A stretch of 64,000 nt of DNA from assembly GCF_002165625.1 (NCBI RefSeq), contig NZ_NGNS01000013.1, positions 57,658 to 121,657 of the forward strand. The letters run 5' to 3'. How positions within the stretch are numbered: the stretch's first letter is position 1; every line of letters starts with the position of its first letter. Source of the DNA: Neiella marina (GTDB lineage: Bacteria > Pseudomonadota > Gammaproteobacteria > Enterobacterales > Neiellaceae). The translations under genes were made by a program, and so were the position numbers. Below are positions 50,198 through 59,430 of this stretch, piece after piece. Below the pieces are notes generated by a model. It saw only the letters and a program-made list of their open reading frames with translations, was not told the DNA's origin and did not search any database.

Positions 50198-53100
50198 GTG
50201 GATTTAGCCCGTTACTCAATCAAAACACCGGTCAATACATGGTTGCTGATCTTAATTTGCCTTATTGGCGGCATTGTCGGCCTCAGCAATATTGGTCGTT
50301 TGGAAGACCCGGCATTTACCATCAAGCAAGCCAAGGTAATCACCCAATATCCGGGCGCCGACGCTTTGCAGGTCGAAGATGAAATCACTGAACCGTTGGA
50401 AATAGCCATTCAGCAAATGCCGCAGCTGTACGAGCTGACTTCAACATCGAAGCCCGGAGTTTCTGAGATCACGGTTGAAATGAAACGGCATTTCGACGGC
50501 TCTCAGCTACCACAAATTTGGGATGAATTGCGCAAACGTTTAGCTGATGCCAGCAAAACACTACCGGCAGGAGCCAGAGCGCCGACTGTATATGACGATT
50601 TTGGTGATGTTTTTGGCCTTTACTATGCCCTGACAGCACCGGATTTTAGCCCCTATCAGTTGCGTGAATTCTCACGAATCATTCGCCGAAATCTACTTAC
50701 TGTGCCCGGCGTTGCCAAAGTGGACGTCAGTGGCGTGCTAAAAGAGCAAATTGTGGTGGAAATGGATCTCAACCATATCGCCGGACTTGGCCTGTCTTTT
50801 CCCGATATTGCTCAACTGCTGCAATACAATCTCCGCCCATTGCACGATGCGCGCTTATTGATCGATGGCAATCGAGTTCGCATCCCGATTGAAGCGGCAG
50901 ACAACCGCCTACAAGAATTGGGCGATTTAATTTTGGCGGTTCCCGGCTCCAAGGCGACAATCAGAGTCAGAGACTTTGCTGAACTTCGCATCGAACCGGT
51001 GGATGTGCAGCCAAACTTGTTTCGCTACCAGGGCAATCCCGCCATTACGCTGGCAATTTCCGCCAACGACGATGTCAACATTGTCGAAGTAGGCAAAGCG
51101 GTTCAAGCCGAAGTAGATAGCATGATCCAGCAACTGCCAGCAGGGCTGACCTTGGCGCCAATCTATGACCAAGCCAGTATTGTTGATGAGTCCGTCAAAG
51201 GTTTTATTCTCAATCTCGAGCTATCGGTGCTGGTCGTCACCCTGACACTTTGCCTGTTTATGGGATGGCGCTCAGGCGTGGTCATCGGCGCCGTGCTATT
51301 GCTCACCGTCATGGGCACAATTCTGTTGATGTGGCTGTTTGATCTGCAGTTGCAGCGGATCTCTCTAGGCGCCATGGTCATTGCGATGGGAATGCTGGTC
51401 GACAACGCGATTGTAGTCGCCGAGGGCATGATGCTGCGAATGCAGCAAGGCAAGCGAGCAATTGAAGCGGCGAGTTTTATCGTCAAACGGACACAATGGC
51501 CGTTGCTCGGCGCCACTGTCATCGGTATTGCCGCGTTTTCTGGCATTGGCTTGTCAGATGATGCCACCGGAGAGTTCTTGTTTTCCCTATTCGCCGTCAT
51601 CCTGATCTCACTGATGCTAAGTTGGGTACTGGCTGTCACGGTAACGCCTTTGTTTGGTTCTTACTTTTATAAACAGGGCAAGCAAAGCAACGAACAAACA
51701 TCAAGCTCATTGTTTCACAAGGGTTATTTATCAGCGTTAACATCAGCACTTAAGTTTCGCTGGGTGACTATTGCCGGGTTGATTGCGATTACTTTGGTCG
51801 CCATGGCCAATTTCAGCAACGTCAAGCAAGGATTCTTTCCACCGTCTAACACGCCGATGTTCTACATTCACCATTGGGGGCCGCAAGCGCGTGATATTCG
51901 AACCACAGAGCAACAGGCTAAAGCCATTGAAAAACTATTGCTGCAATATGATGATGTTGCCGCAGTGACATCAAGTATTGGACAAGGCACCGCCCGCTTT
52001 ACCCTAACCTACGGCCCCGAGGCACGTAACGAAAGCTACAACTTGTTCTTGGTAGAAATGAAGGATGCAGAGGCAATTGATGACTTTATTGCCACCATCA
52101 CCCTCAAGCTAAGTGCCATGGATCCGGATTCCGACTTTTACCTCAAGCGCATGGTTTTTGGCCCCAGTACAACAGCCAAGCTAGAGGCACGTTTCTCTGG
52201 TCCAGACATATCGGTACTGAGAACGCTGGCGGCCGAAGCAGAAAGCATCATGCGGGCCGATGGTCAGATCCGAGACATTCGCCATGACTGGCGCGAAAAA
52301 GCCTTAACGCTGGTACCCGATTTCGATGAGTACAACGCAGGAGTTGCTGGTGTCACCCGTGCCGATTTCGCTGACGCTGTGCAATACGTCAGTAGTGGTT
52401 TAGAACTAGGTAAATTGCGCGATGGTGATTACGACTACCCGATTGTCGCCAAAGTGCCTGATGCCGCGGTCGCCGATGTCGAAAGCCTCCGCAATGCCTT
52501 GGTATGGAGTGCTCATCAGCGCCGCTATATCCCCATGAGCCAGGTTATGCGAGAGGTTGAACTAGCCAGCGAAGATACGCTCATCCAGCGTCGAGATCGG
52601 GTGCGCACCATTGCAGTATTCGGCGAGCCTGGGTTTGATGACACCGCAGCGGCAGCACTCAGTAGAATCCGTCAGCAAATCGAAGCGATTGAACGGCCCG
52701 ACGGGTATGACATTGATTGGGGTGGCGAATATGAATCTGCTGGTGATGCACAGCGGGCATTAGGCGCAGGTTTACCAATGAGCTTCTTGGTCATGATTCT
52801 GGTCACGGTATTGCTTTTTGGTCGCGTCAAACAACCACTGATCATCTGGTTAACAGTACCGATGGCAACCGTTGGCGTTGTCAGTGGCTTGCTCGCTACC
52901 GACATGCCTTTTGGTTTCATGTCATTGCTTGGCTTCCTTAGCCTGTTTGGCATGCTGATTAAAAATGCCATCGTCTTGGTCGAAGAGATTGATTTGCAAA
53001 TCGCCGAAGGTAAGCCCAAGCGACAAGCGTTGGTCGAAGCAAGTTTGAGCCGTTTGCGGCCGGTAGCACTTGCGGCCATTACCACCATTCTCGGTATGGC

Positions 53101-53245
53101 ACCGTTATTGTTTGATGCGTTCTTTGCCGATATGGCGGTCACCATTATGGGCGGTCTGACCTTTGCGACTATTCTGACTCTCATTGCGGTTCCAGTGCTG
53201 TACAGTATTTTCTTCCGCATTAGCTTCCGCCGCGACACTCACTAA
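50198..53245 (+). CDS. RND family multidrug efflux transporter (AcrB-like)
   Basis: 1015 residues, GTG start 6 bases after the adaptor stop. Twelve membrane helices with two large periplasmic loops in the HAE1/AcrB pattern. The proton-relay site of helix 4 reads GMLVDNAIVVAEG: Asp402 then Asn403, where AcrB has two Asp, a variant common in a subset of RND pumps. Lys is in LFGMLIKNAIVLVEE. Cytoplasm/periplasm drug export coupled to protons. No TolC-type gene follows. Confidence 0.95.
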   Translation: MDLARYSIKTPVNTWLLILICLIGGIVGLSNIGRLEDPAFTIKQAKVITQYPGADALQVEDEITEPLEIAIQQMPQLYELTSTSKPGVSEITVEMKRHFDGSQLPQIWDELRKRLADASKTLPAGARAPTVYDDFGDVFGLYYALTAPDFSPYQLREFSRIIRRNLLTVPGVAKVDVSGVLKEQIVVEMDLNHIAGLGLSFPDIAQLLQYNLRPLHDARLLIDGNRVRIPIEAADNRLQELGDLILAVPGSKATIRVRDFAELRIEPVDVQPNLFRYQGNPAITLAISANDDVNIVEVGKAVQAEVDSMIQQLPAGLTLAPIYDQASIVDESVKGFILNLELSVLVVTLTLCLFMGWRSGVVIGAVLLLTVMGTILLMWLFDLQLQRISLGAMVIAMGMLVDNAIVVAEGMMLRMQQGKRAIEAASFIVKRTQWPLLGATVIGIAAFSGIGLSDDATGEFLFSLFAVILISLMLSWVLAVTVTPLFGSYFYKQGKQSNEQTSSSLFHKGYLSALTSALKFRWVTIAGLIAITLVAMANFSNVKQGFFPPSNTPMFYIHHWGPQARDIRTTEQQAKAIEKLLLQYDDVAAVTSSIGQGTARFTLTYGPEARNESYNLFLVEMKDAEAIDDFIATITLKLSAMDPDSDFYLKRMVFGPSTTAKLEARFSGPDISVLRTLAAEAESIMRADGQIRDIRHDWREKALTLVPDFDEYNAGVAGVTRADFADAVQYVSSGLELGKLRDGDYDYPIVAKVPDAAVADVESLRNALVWSAHQRRYIPMSQVMREVELASEDTLIQRRDRVRTIAVFGEPGFDDTAAAALSRIRQQIEAIERPDGYDIDWGGEYESAGDAQRALGAGLPMSFLVMILVTVLLFGRVKQPLIIWLTVPMATVGVVSGLLATDMPFGFMSLLGFLSLFGMLIKNAIVLVEEIDLQIAEGKPKRQALVEASLSRLRPVALAAITTILGMAPLLFDAFFADMAVTIMGGLTFATILTLIAVPVLYSIFFRISFRRDTH

Positions 53246-53604
53246 CGCCTACCATAGCCTCACCTAACCCATGACATTGCATTGTCGAAGAAGTAGTCCA
53301 AGCTTCTTCGGCAATGGTCTACTGTTGTCCGGCTATTTCAGCTTGCGATCTGTCGACAGCCTGAACAGGTCTCGAATAACTACCAGTAAAATTAAATAAT
53401 TTATTGAAACATCAATAAATTGACACATACTTACAGAAAGCTATTGAGCCTTTCTTCCAAGCTATACTTCACTGCTATCGTTGCATTGGCTGCGAGATAA
53501 GGTGTTAAATTCGTATCGGACGGTGCTATATCGCCACCATCGATGTTGCCAATATCGGATTCGGCAGCGATGTTGACTGAAATCATCACAATGGAGTTGC
53601 AACT
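53246..53604 (+). other. intergenic region between RND pump and kinase operon
   Basis: No gene supported (a 64-codon minus-strand frame at 53431-53625 has no start signals). It contains a hairpin just after the pump, ATTGTCGAAGAAG/CTTCTTCGGCAAT (53281-53293, 53303-53315, one mismatch), possibly ending the pump transcript though it lacks a T-run. It also has the palindrome and -35 element described at 53398-53425, leaving a leader of about 160 bases before the kinase. Confidence 0.5.
53398..53425 (+). promoter_or_regulatory. palindromic operator and -35 element upstream of the kinase operon
   Basis: A perfect 10-base inverted repeat, AATTTATTGA and TCAATAAATT with a 4-base spacer (53398-53421), abuts an exact TTGACA (53420-53425). 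A weak -10 (TATTGA) lies 16 bases downstream. The layout suggests a dimeric regulator controlling the five-gene operon; the regulator is not identified. Confidence 0.45.
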
Positions 53605-55644
53605 TTGAGCACCGACAGCGGCCAAACCCGGCTGACCTTAAGCCCCCAACGCAAAAAGCGAAGTCGCCGCGAAAACTTAACGCTGGTGGTACTGGCTACG
53701 GCATTGGTATTGTCGGTGCTTGCCTATGTCATTTCGACTCACATCATCGAAGGTGTCGAAGAGAGCTATCAACATCGCTTAACCCAACAAATTGAGACCC
53801 ATGAGAATATTATTCAGCGCTGGTATCAAGCTGAGCTGATTCATGCTCAATTTCTTGCCGATGAACTAGCTTTGCCAGCGTTATTCAACAATTACTTACA
53901 AAGTGCTAGCGCTAAGGATCGAAGCGCCATTCACGCCTTACTGAAACGCTACACCGAGAGCGTCAGTGCTATTGGTTATGCCATCGCGGATAACACAGGT
54001 AAGGTCATCTTGAGCTCCCACAAAGCTGCGGAAGACGGCCAACTGACCCCAAAGATGACTTACTTTGTTCATCAAACGCTCGCCAGCGGCGTTCACATGT
54101 CGGCGCTTGAAAACTCCAAGCAACTGTTTCCTAAACTCGATATATCAATACCAATCATTCTGGTCGGTATCGCGTTACAGCACGATGACCAACAACATGT
54201 CGCCATTTCGGTTCTTGACCCAGAGACAGAGTTGAAATATCTCACTGAAATATTTGATAAAGATGATTTCACTCACAGCTATATTGTTAATGGTGATGGG
54301 GTCCTTATCTCGCCAATGTCGATGACACTGCCTGAGCAACAACAACAACGTCTCGACCCCGACAATGACGACTTGCTATTTAACTTGCGCCTTACTCGCG
54401 CCAACAGCGATCAGCTAATTAAGTCGGTTCAATCGGTCATCCAACAACAGTCTGGAGTTAACGTTGATGGTTACAAGGATTTCAGAGGCATCGACGTCAT
54501 GGGCGCTTGGGCATGGGAGCCTGCGCTAGAAATTGGCTTGGTGATTGAGGTAGAGCGTGATGAAGCATTCAACCTGATGTCGCCTTTGGTCTACAGCCAA
54601 TATGGCTTACTAGCGCTGGTTTCACTTGCCATTGCTGGCTTATCGGTATTGCGTTACCGGCTATCACACATGGCGCAGCAAATTGATGACCTATCAAAAC
54701 TTGGTAACTATCGGCTGCAACAGAAAATTGGCGAAGGCGGAATGGGTAGTGTTTATCGCGCCAAGCATGCACTGCTCCAGCGACCAACGGCGGTGAAGCT
54801 GTTGCGCCGCGATCAATCGACTCCGGAAAACATTCAACGGTTCGAGCTTGAAGTGCAACAAACAGCTTTGTTGCGCCATCCAAATACGATTGAGATCTTT
54901 GATTTCGGCATGACTGAAACGGGGCGCTTTTTCTACGTGATGGAATTACTTAACGGCTTTTCGTTGGCTGAGCTCATTGAGCAACGCGGGCCTCAGCCAG
55001 AAGCCCGAGTGATTCACATCATCAAACAACTGTGTCAAAGCCTCGATGAGGCCCATGGTAAAGGTCTCATTCACCGCGATATCAAACCGGCTAACATCAT
55101 GCTGTGCCAACTTGGTGGCCAAGCTGATTTTGTCAAAGTACTGGATTTTGGCCTCGTCAAAGACATTGGCAGCAATCAAGATATGGCGCTTACCCAAACC
55201 CAATCGATTGCAGGCACTGCGGCCTACATTGCGCCAGAACGCCTAAGCGACCCGCTTGCTGCGAGTGTTGCGGTGGACATCTATTCCATCGGCGTTGTCG
55301 CATACAACCTACTGACCGCAAATTCACCATTCGTCGCTGACACGCCAATGGAAATGGTCGCCAAAATGCTCAGCGAAGCGCCGAAAGATCTCAATGCCCA
55401 ATTCGATGGCAAGATTTCAGCACCGTTTGAAACCTTGATTATGAGTTGTTTGAGTCGCCAGCCAGAAGACCGTCCTCAAGACTGTCAGCAGGTACTCAAT
55501 ACCTTATATCAATTGGCAGAATCACAACCGTGGTCAGAGCAACTGGCCACTGGGAGTTGGCAGCAAGACGCTGACATTCTGTTAGCACAGCGCGACCAAC
55601 AAGACGTTCAAGCAGTCGACCTAACCGAGGAGTTAACGCGATGA
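53605..55644 (+). CDS. receptor-type Ser/Thr protein kinase with periplasmic sensor
   Basis: 679 residues, TTG start with GGAG 8 bases upstream. Order: membrane helix (about 25-45), periplasmic dCache-like sensor (about 46-330), second helix (about 333-350), then a eukaryote-like kinase domain: glycine loop GEGGMGSV (376-383), Lys398, catalytic HRDIKPAN (Asp492), DFG (514-516), and SIAGTAAYIAPE. All catalytic residues are intact. The sensor-first layout is the reverse of PknB-type kinases. Final ATGA overlaps the hydrolase start; the operon ends with a matching PP2C phosphatase. Confidence 0.9.
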   Translation: MSTDSGQTRLTLSPQRKKRSRRENLTLVVLATALVLSVLAYVISTHIIEGVEESYQHRLTQQIETHENIIQRWYQAELIHAQFLADELALPALFNNYLQSASAKDRSAIHALLKRYTESVSAIGYAIADNTGKVILSSHKAAEDGQLTPKMTYFVHQTLASGVHMSALENSKQLFPKLDISIPIILVGIALQHDDQQHVAISVLDPETELKYLTEIFDKDDFTHSYIVNGDGVLISPMSMTLPEQQQQRLDPDNDDLLFNLRLTRANSDQLIKSVQSVIQQQSGVNVDGYKDFRGIDVMGAWAWEPALEIGLVIEVERDEAFNLMSPLVYSQYGLLALVSLAIAGLSVLRYRLSHMAQQIDDLSKLGNYRLQQKIGEGGMGSVYRAKHALLQRPTAVKLLRRDQSTPENIQRFELEVQQTALLRHPNTIEIFDFGMTETGRFFYVMELLNGFSLAELIEQRGPQPEARVIHIIKQLCQSLDEAHGKGLIHRDIKPANIMLCQLGGQADFVKVLDFGLVKDIGSNQDMALTQTQSIAGTAAYIAPERLSDPLAASVAVDIYSIGVVAYNLLTANSPFVADTPMEMVAKMLSEAPKDLNAQFDGKISAPFETLIMSCLSRQPEDRPQDCQQVLNTLYQLAESQPWSEQLATGSWQQDADILLAQRDQQDVQAVDLTEELTR

Positions 55645-56588
55645 ATTACAAGCAGGTCCTAGCCTTTATCTTGACTGCTTGCGTTAATGTCAGTCAGTTT
55701 GCAATGGCAAACGATGACAGCCTGAAACAAGAAATTTCACAGCACATTGAGCAGCGCTCAGAGTTGGAGTACGTCACCCGTGATGGTTCCAAACTCGGTT
55801 ACTTCGCTCGTATGGCATCCGAACATCCCGACACCGCATTTGTGTACTTACACGGAATCGCCAGTCACTCAGGTTGGTTTGAGCTAACAGCGAACCGCTT
55901 AGCGGCTCAAGGCCACGACGTCTACATGCTTGATCGCCGCGGTAGTGGCGTTAATCGCTCGCAGCGAAGTATTACCCCCGGTCACATCGATAGCTGGCAC
56001 GATTGGTTGGATGATTTGGACGACTTCATCCGTCAAATCAGACCGCAATACAACCACATTTACCTGATTGGCTTATCTTGGGGGGGCAAGCTGGCAACCG
56101 CTTACGGATTAGCTCACCCGGACAAGGTCAGTGGCTTAGCGTTAGTCACCCCAGGCTTGGTTGCGGCCGTTGACTACAATGGCTTTGAAAAACTCTCCAT
56201 CGCCGTTTGCCATTTATTTTGTCAACAAAGCACATACCCGGTACCTGTGACTCCGGCGATGTTCAGTGACAAGCAACAGTGGGTTGAGTTTATTGAGTCG
56301 GATCCGCTGCGAAACCCACTGGTGACTGCGGAGTTTCTCTGGCAAACCCGCCGTATGGATAAATGGATAGCGGCCAATATCAACCAGTTGCAACGTCCGA
56401 CGTTACTTTTTTTAGCCGGTAAGGATGAAATCATCGACAACGACAAAGTGACCAAGCTTTTGTTCAGGGGACAGCAAGCTACATCGGTGCAACATTACCC
56501 TCAGCAAGTCCATGCCATTCAACTGGAAATGCCAAATCGCTTGGCAACAGATATTAGCCAGTGGCTCAGTCAAAAGGAGGCTCAATAA
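55641..56588 (+). CDS. exported alpha/beta hydrolase (monoglyceride lipase-like)
   Basis: 315 residues. A signal peptide (about 1-23, ending AMA-ND) suggests the periplasm. Hydrolase_4-type fold: VYLHGIASHSGWFELTANRLAAQGHDVYMLDRRGSG, nucleophile Ser146 (GLSWGG), Asp262 (GKDEIID) and His291 (QQVHAIQ). Family members cleave esters, acylglycerols or amides; the substrate is unknown. Coupled by overlap to the kinase before it and the enolase after it (TAATG). Confidence 0.86.
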   Translation: MNYKQVLAFILTACVNVSQFAMANDDSLKQEISQHIEQRSELEYVTRDGSKLGYFARMASEHPDTAFVYLHGIASHSGWFELTANRLAAQGHDVYMLDRRGSGVNRSQRSITPGHIDSWHDWLDDLDDFIRQIRPQYNHIYLIGLSWGGKLATAYGLAHPDKVSGLALVTPGLVAAVDYNGFEKLSIAVCHLFCQQSTYPVPVTPAMFSDKQQWVEFIESDPLRNPLVTAEFLWQTRRMDKWIAANINQLQRPTLLFLAGKDEIIDNDKVTKLLFRGQQATSVQHYPQQVHAIQLEMPNRLATDISQWLSQKEAQ

Positions 56589-57733
56589 TGAAGTTTCAAT
56601 CAGCGGAACTGTATGCCATCGAAATACCCATGCTGGTAGAAGTCGAGCATGCCTTAGCTTCGCGTAAAGTCGCCCGTAATATCCTACTCAAAATTACCAC
56701 ATCGGATGGCCTAACTGGATTTGGCGAAAGCTGTCCTCGCCAATACGTAACAGGGGAAACATTTGAACAAGCCTGGCAGACCCTGACTGACGAATTGTTA
56801 CCACTGCTGAAGGATTTGCAAGGCACGACAAGCGAGCATTTACAAGACTGGTTGATGATGCAAACCATCAATTTACCTCGCAACAAGCATGCGGCATTTT
56901 GCGCACTCGAGTTGGCGTTACTCGATATCATAGGTAAACAGCGCCAATGTCAGGCAGCATGCTTACTGGCGACACCATCATCAAGCAAACAGCAATATAG
57001 CGGCGTCATCGCCGTTGGTCAGCCTGAAAAAGCGGTTGCGATGGCAACGCAGATCAAGCAGCTTGGGGTACCTTGCAGCAAGATTAAACTCCATCAAGAG
57101 TTAGACTTAAACATCCACTTGCTACAAGCTGTTCGCGACGTGCTTGGCCCTGATCATGATTTACGTGGCGATGCCAATTGTGCTTGGCAAAATGCCGATG
57201 AAGCGGCCGCTCAACTCAGTGAACTCAAACGTTTTGGCTTAAACAGCATCGAGCAACCATTGGCGAGTGAGGATCTTGATGGTCTGGCCGCTCTGACAAA
57301 GGCGGCCATCACTCCGGTGATGGTTGACGAATCCATCTGTTCATTGGCGGATGCCGAAACACTGATCGACCAACATGCCTGCGACTTTTTTAACATTCGC
57401 ATTTCCAAGTGTGGTGGTCTTGGCAACAGTCACCGCATAGCACAAGTAGCGGCAGACAATGGCATTGGTTGCCAGCTTGGCGCTCAGGTAGGCGAAACCA
57501 GCTGTTTATCAGCCGCAGGTTTGGCCTTGGCTACTATTACGCCTACTTTGAGGTGGCGAGAAGGTTGCTTCGGAACTTTGTTGCTCGCTCACGATATTTT
57601 TGAGCCACCGCTAATGCTCGGACCGAGGGCGCTAGTCGAACCATTATCTGGTCACGGCTTGGGCATTGACATATCGCCACAACTGCTGAGCAAATGCCAG
57701 CAACAACACTGGCAACTGGATCTGGAGGGTTAA
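56588..57733 (+). CDS. enolase-superfamily enzyme, muconate-lactonizing/N-acylamino-acid racemase subgroup
   Basis: 381 residues from ATG 56588, with AGGAGG just upstream and a one-base overlap with the hydrolase stop. The active-site set is complete: KIK (Lys165, Lys167), metal ligands Asp195, Glu222, Asp247 and second-base Lys274 (SKCGG). This places it with muconate cycloisomerases, o-succinylbenzoate synthases, dipeptide epimerases and N-acylamino-acid racemases. The C-terminal QVGETSCLSAAG differs from the well-known members, so the substrate is open. In this operon an N-acyl amino acid or similar conjugate is attractive. Confidence 0.88.
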   Translation: MKFQSAELYAIEIPMLVEVEHALASRKVARNILLKITTSDGLTGFGESCPRQYVTGETFEQAWQTLTDELLPLLKDLQGTTSEHLQDWLMMQTINLPRNKHAAFCALELALLDIIGKQRQCQAACLLATPSSSKQQYSGVIAVGQPEKAVAMATQIKQLGVPCSKIKLHQELDLNIHLLQAVRDVLGPDHDLRGDANCAWQNADEAAAQLSELKRFGLNSIEQPLASEDLDGLAALTKAAITPVMVDESICSLADAETLIDQHACDFFNIRISKCGGLGNSHRIAQVAADNGIGCQLGAQVGETSCLSAAGLALATITPTLRWREGCFGTLLLAHDIFEPPLMLGPRALVEPLSGHGLGIDISPQLLSKCQQQHWQLDLEG

Positions 57734-57735
57734 TC

Positions 57736-59430
57736 ATGCTCGGTTTACTAATTCACTTTATCGCCAGCCGCTCAGCAAAGCGTTTTGAGCACACCACATT
57801 GAATGCAGAGCAAACCCAACGCAATCTGCTAATGACGATCTTGGAGCGCAACAAAAACACCGAATATGGCAAGAAATACAATTTTGCTGGGATAAAAACT
57901 GCGGAAGATTATCGCCAAGCTGTTCCGTTAGTGAGTTACAACGATATTCAGCCATACATTGAGAAAATGTGTCGCGGCGAACAGAACCAGCTGGTTGCAG
58001 AGCAACCCATTATGTTCGCTCAAACCAGTGGCACTACCGGTAAGGCCAAGTTTATCCCATTCACACCGAGCTGTGGCCGCACTGCCAGTAAAGACATGAT
58101 GCGCAGCTGGATGTATCACGCCAAACTTGCCCATCCTGGCTTGTATGGCGGCAAAATTGTCTCTTTAGTATCACCTGCAGTCGAAGGTGAAACCGAGTGC
58201 GGCTTACCGTATGGCGCCACCTCCGGCCACATCTACAAGCAGATGCCTGGTATCGTTCAAAAGATCTATGCCGTACCTTATCCTGTTTTTGAGATTGAAG
58301 ACTACGAGGCCAAGTACTATGCATTGATGCGAATTGCACTGGCAGAAAAGGTCAGTCTGCTTGCCACGGCTAATCCATCATCGATCCTCAAAATGTGTGA
58401 AAAAGCCGATGAGTACGCCACCATTCTGATTAATGACGTCAAAGATGGCACCTTATCCAACCAGTTCAATATTGAACCCCACATTCGTCAAGCACTGGAA
58501 GCAAAGTTGAAAGCAGATCCCACCCGAGCAAGCCAGCTCAAGGCCTGCTACGAGCGTCGTGACGGCCACTTGTTACCCGGTGATTACTGGCCAGAGTTGG
58601 CACTGATTGGCTGTTGGAAAGGCGGTACTGTGGGCCATTATATTGAGAAGTTCGATGCCTGGTTTAACCCAGACGGCGACAAGCCAATTGACACCCGAGA
58701 CTGGGGTTTCTTATCAAGTGAGGCCCGCTGCTCAGTGCCACTGAGCGACGAAGGTGCTGCAGGGCCGTTAGCACTCGACGTCAACTACTACGAATTTGTC
58801 GATGCCGATGAGGTCACTCAAAACCCCAATGACCCATCCGCGTGGCAATACAAAACCGTCACAGAGCTAGAGGATGGTGGCGAATACTACATATTTCTCA
58901 CCACCACAGGCGGCCTCTATCGTTATGACATTAACGATGTCATCACAGTTAAAGGTTATTACAATCAAGCGCCTAAGATTCAATTCCTACGTAAAGGTCG
59001 TGGCATGACCAACATTACTGGGGAAAAATTGAGTGTCAACCAAGTGATTGATGGCATCCAGAAAGCAAGTGAAAAAAGTGGCGTTCTGGCGGCTCATTTC
59101 AAGGCCGAAGCGGCGTCAGAGCAAAGCCGTTATTTGCTGCGTTTAGAGCCAGTTGGGCATTACCCGGACAGCAAACTGACTAGCTTCTTGCAAGCGTTCG
59201 ATGAAGCGCTGCAAAGTATCAATATCGAATACAAGAGCAAACGCGAGTCACAGCGCTTAGCGGCGCCATTGCTCCATGTCATGCGTGACGGTTGGTACGA
59301 GAGAGCTCGCAAAGACATGGTATCGGAAGGCAAACGCATGTTTCAGGCCAAAACTGAATTGCTTAGCCCGATGAAAGCCGCCACGGCGGTCATCAAACCT
59401 GAATTACTAAAAGTAATCGAGCTTGACTGA
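57736..59430 (+). CDS. GH3 family acyl-adenylating amide synthetase-like protein
   Basis: 564 residues from ATG 57736 (GGAGGG upstream), 2 bases after the enolase stop. The GH3 family is known from plants, where it joins amino acids to jasmonate or auxin through an acyl-adenylate. Motifs: ATP loop TSGTTGKAKFIPFT (97-110), LSSEARCSVPLS and YYEFVDADE, then GGLYRYDINDVITVKGYYNQ and RGMTNITGEKL. Bacterial members are mostly uncharacterised. The first ~12 residues are hydrophobic, perhaps membrane-associated. Coupled to the PP2C gene by TGATG. Confidence 0.9.
   Translation: MLGLLIHFIASRSAKRFEHTTLNAEQTQRNLLMTILERNKNTEYGKKYNFAGIKTAEDYRQAVPLVSYNDIQPYIEKMCRGEQNQLVAEQPIMFAQTSGTTGKAKFIPFTPSCGRTASKDMMRSWMYHAKLAHPGLYGGKIVSLVSPAVEGETECGLPYGATSGHIYKQMPGIVQKIYAVPYPVFEIEDYEAKYYALMRIALAEKVSLLATANPSSILKMCEKADEYATILINDVKDGTLSNQFNIEPHIRQALEAKLKADPTRASQLKACYERRDGHLLPGDYWPELALIGCWKGGTVGHYIEKFDAWFNPDGDKPIDTRDWGFLSSEARCSVPLSDEGAAGPLALDVNYYEFVDADEVTQNPNDPSAWQYKTVTELEDGGEYYIFLTTTGGLYRYDINDVITVKGYYNQAPKIQFLRKGRGMTNITGEKLSVNQVIDGIQKASEKSGVLAAHFKAEAASEQSRYLLRLEPVGHYPDSKLTSFLQAFDEALQSINIEYKSKRESQRLAAPLLHVMRDGWYERARKDMVSEGKRMFQAKTELLSPMKAATAVIKPELLKVIELD

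Noticed and set aside
51163..51639. 158-codon minus-strand frame inside the RND gene
   Set aside because: Antisense shadow of a gene with strong, continuous RND similarity; no ribosome-binding site or family features.
52672..53238. 188-codon minus-strand frame at the end of the RND gene
   Set aside because: Antisense shadow produced by codon bias; composition is unlike a real protein.
53431..53625. 64-codon minus-strand frame in the kinase leader
   Set aside because: Overlaps the kinase start and promoter region; no start signals and no homology by eye.
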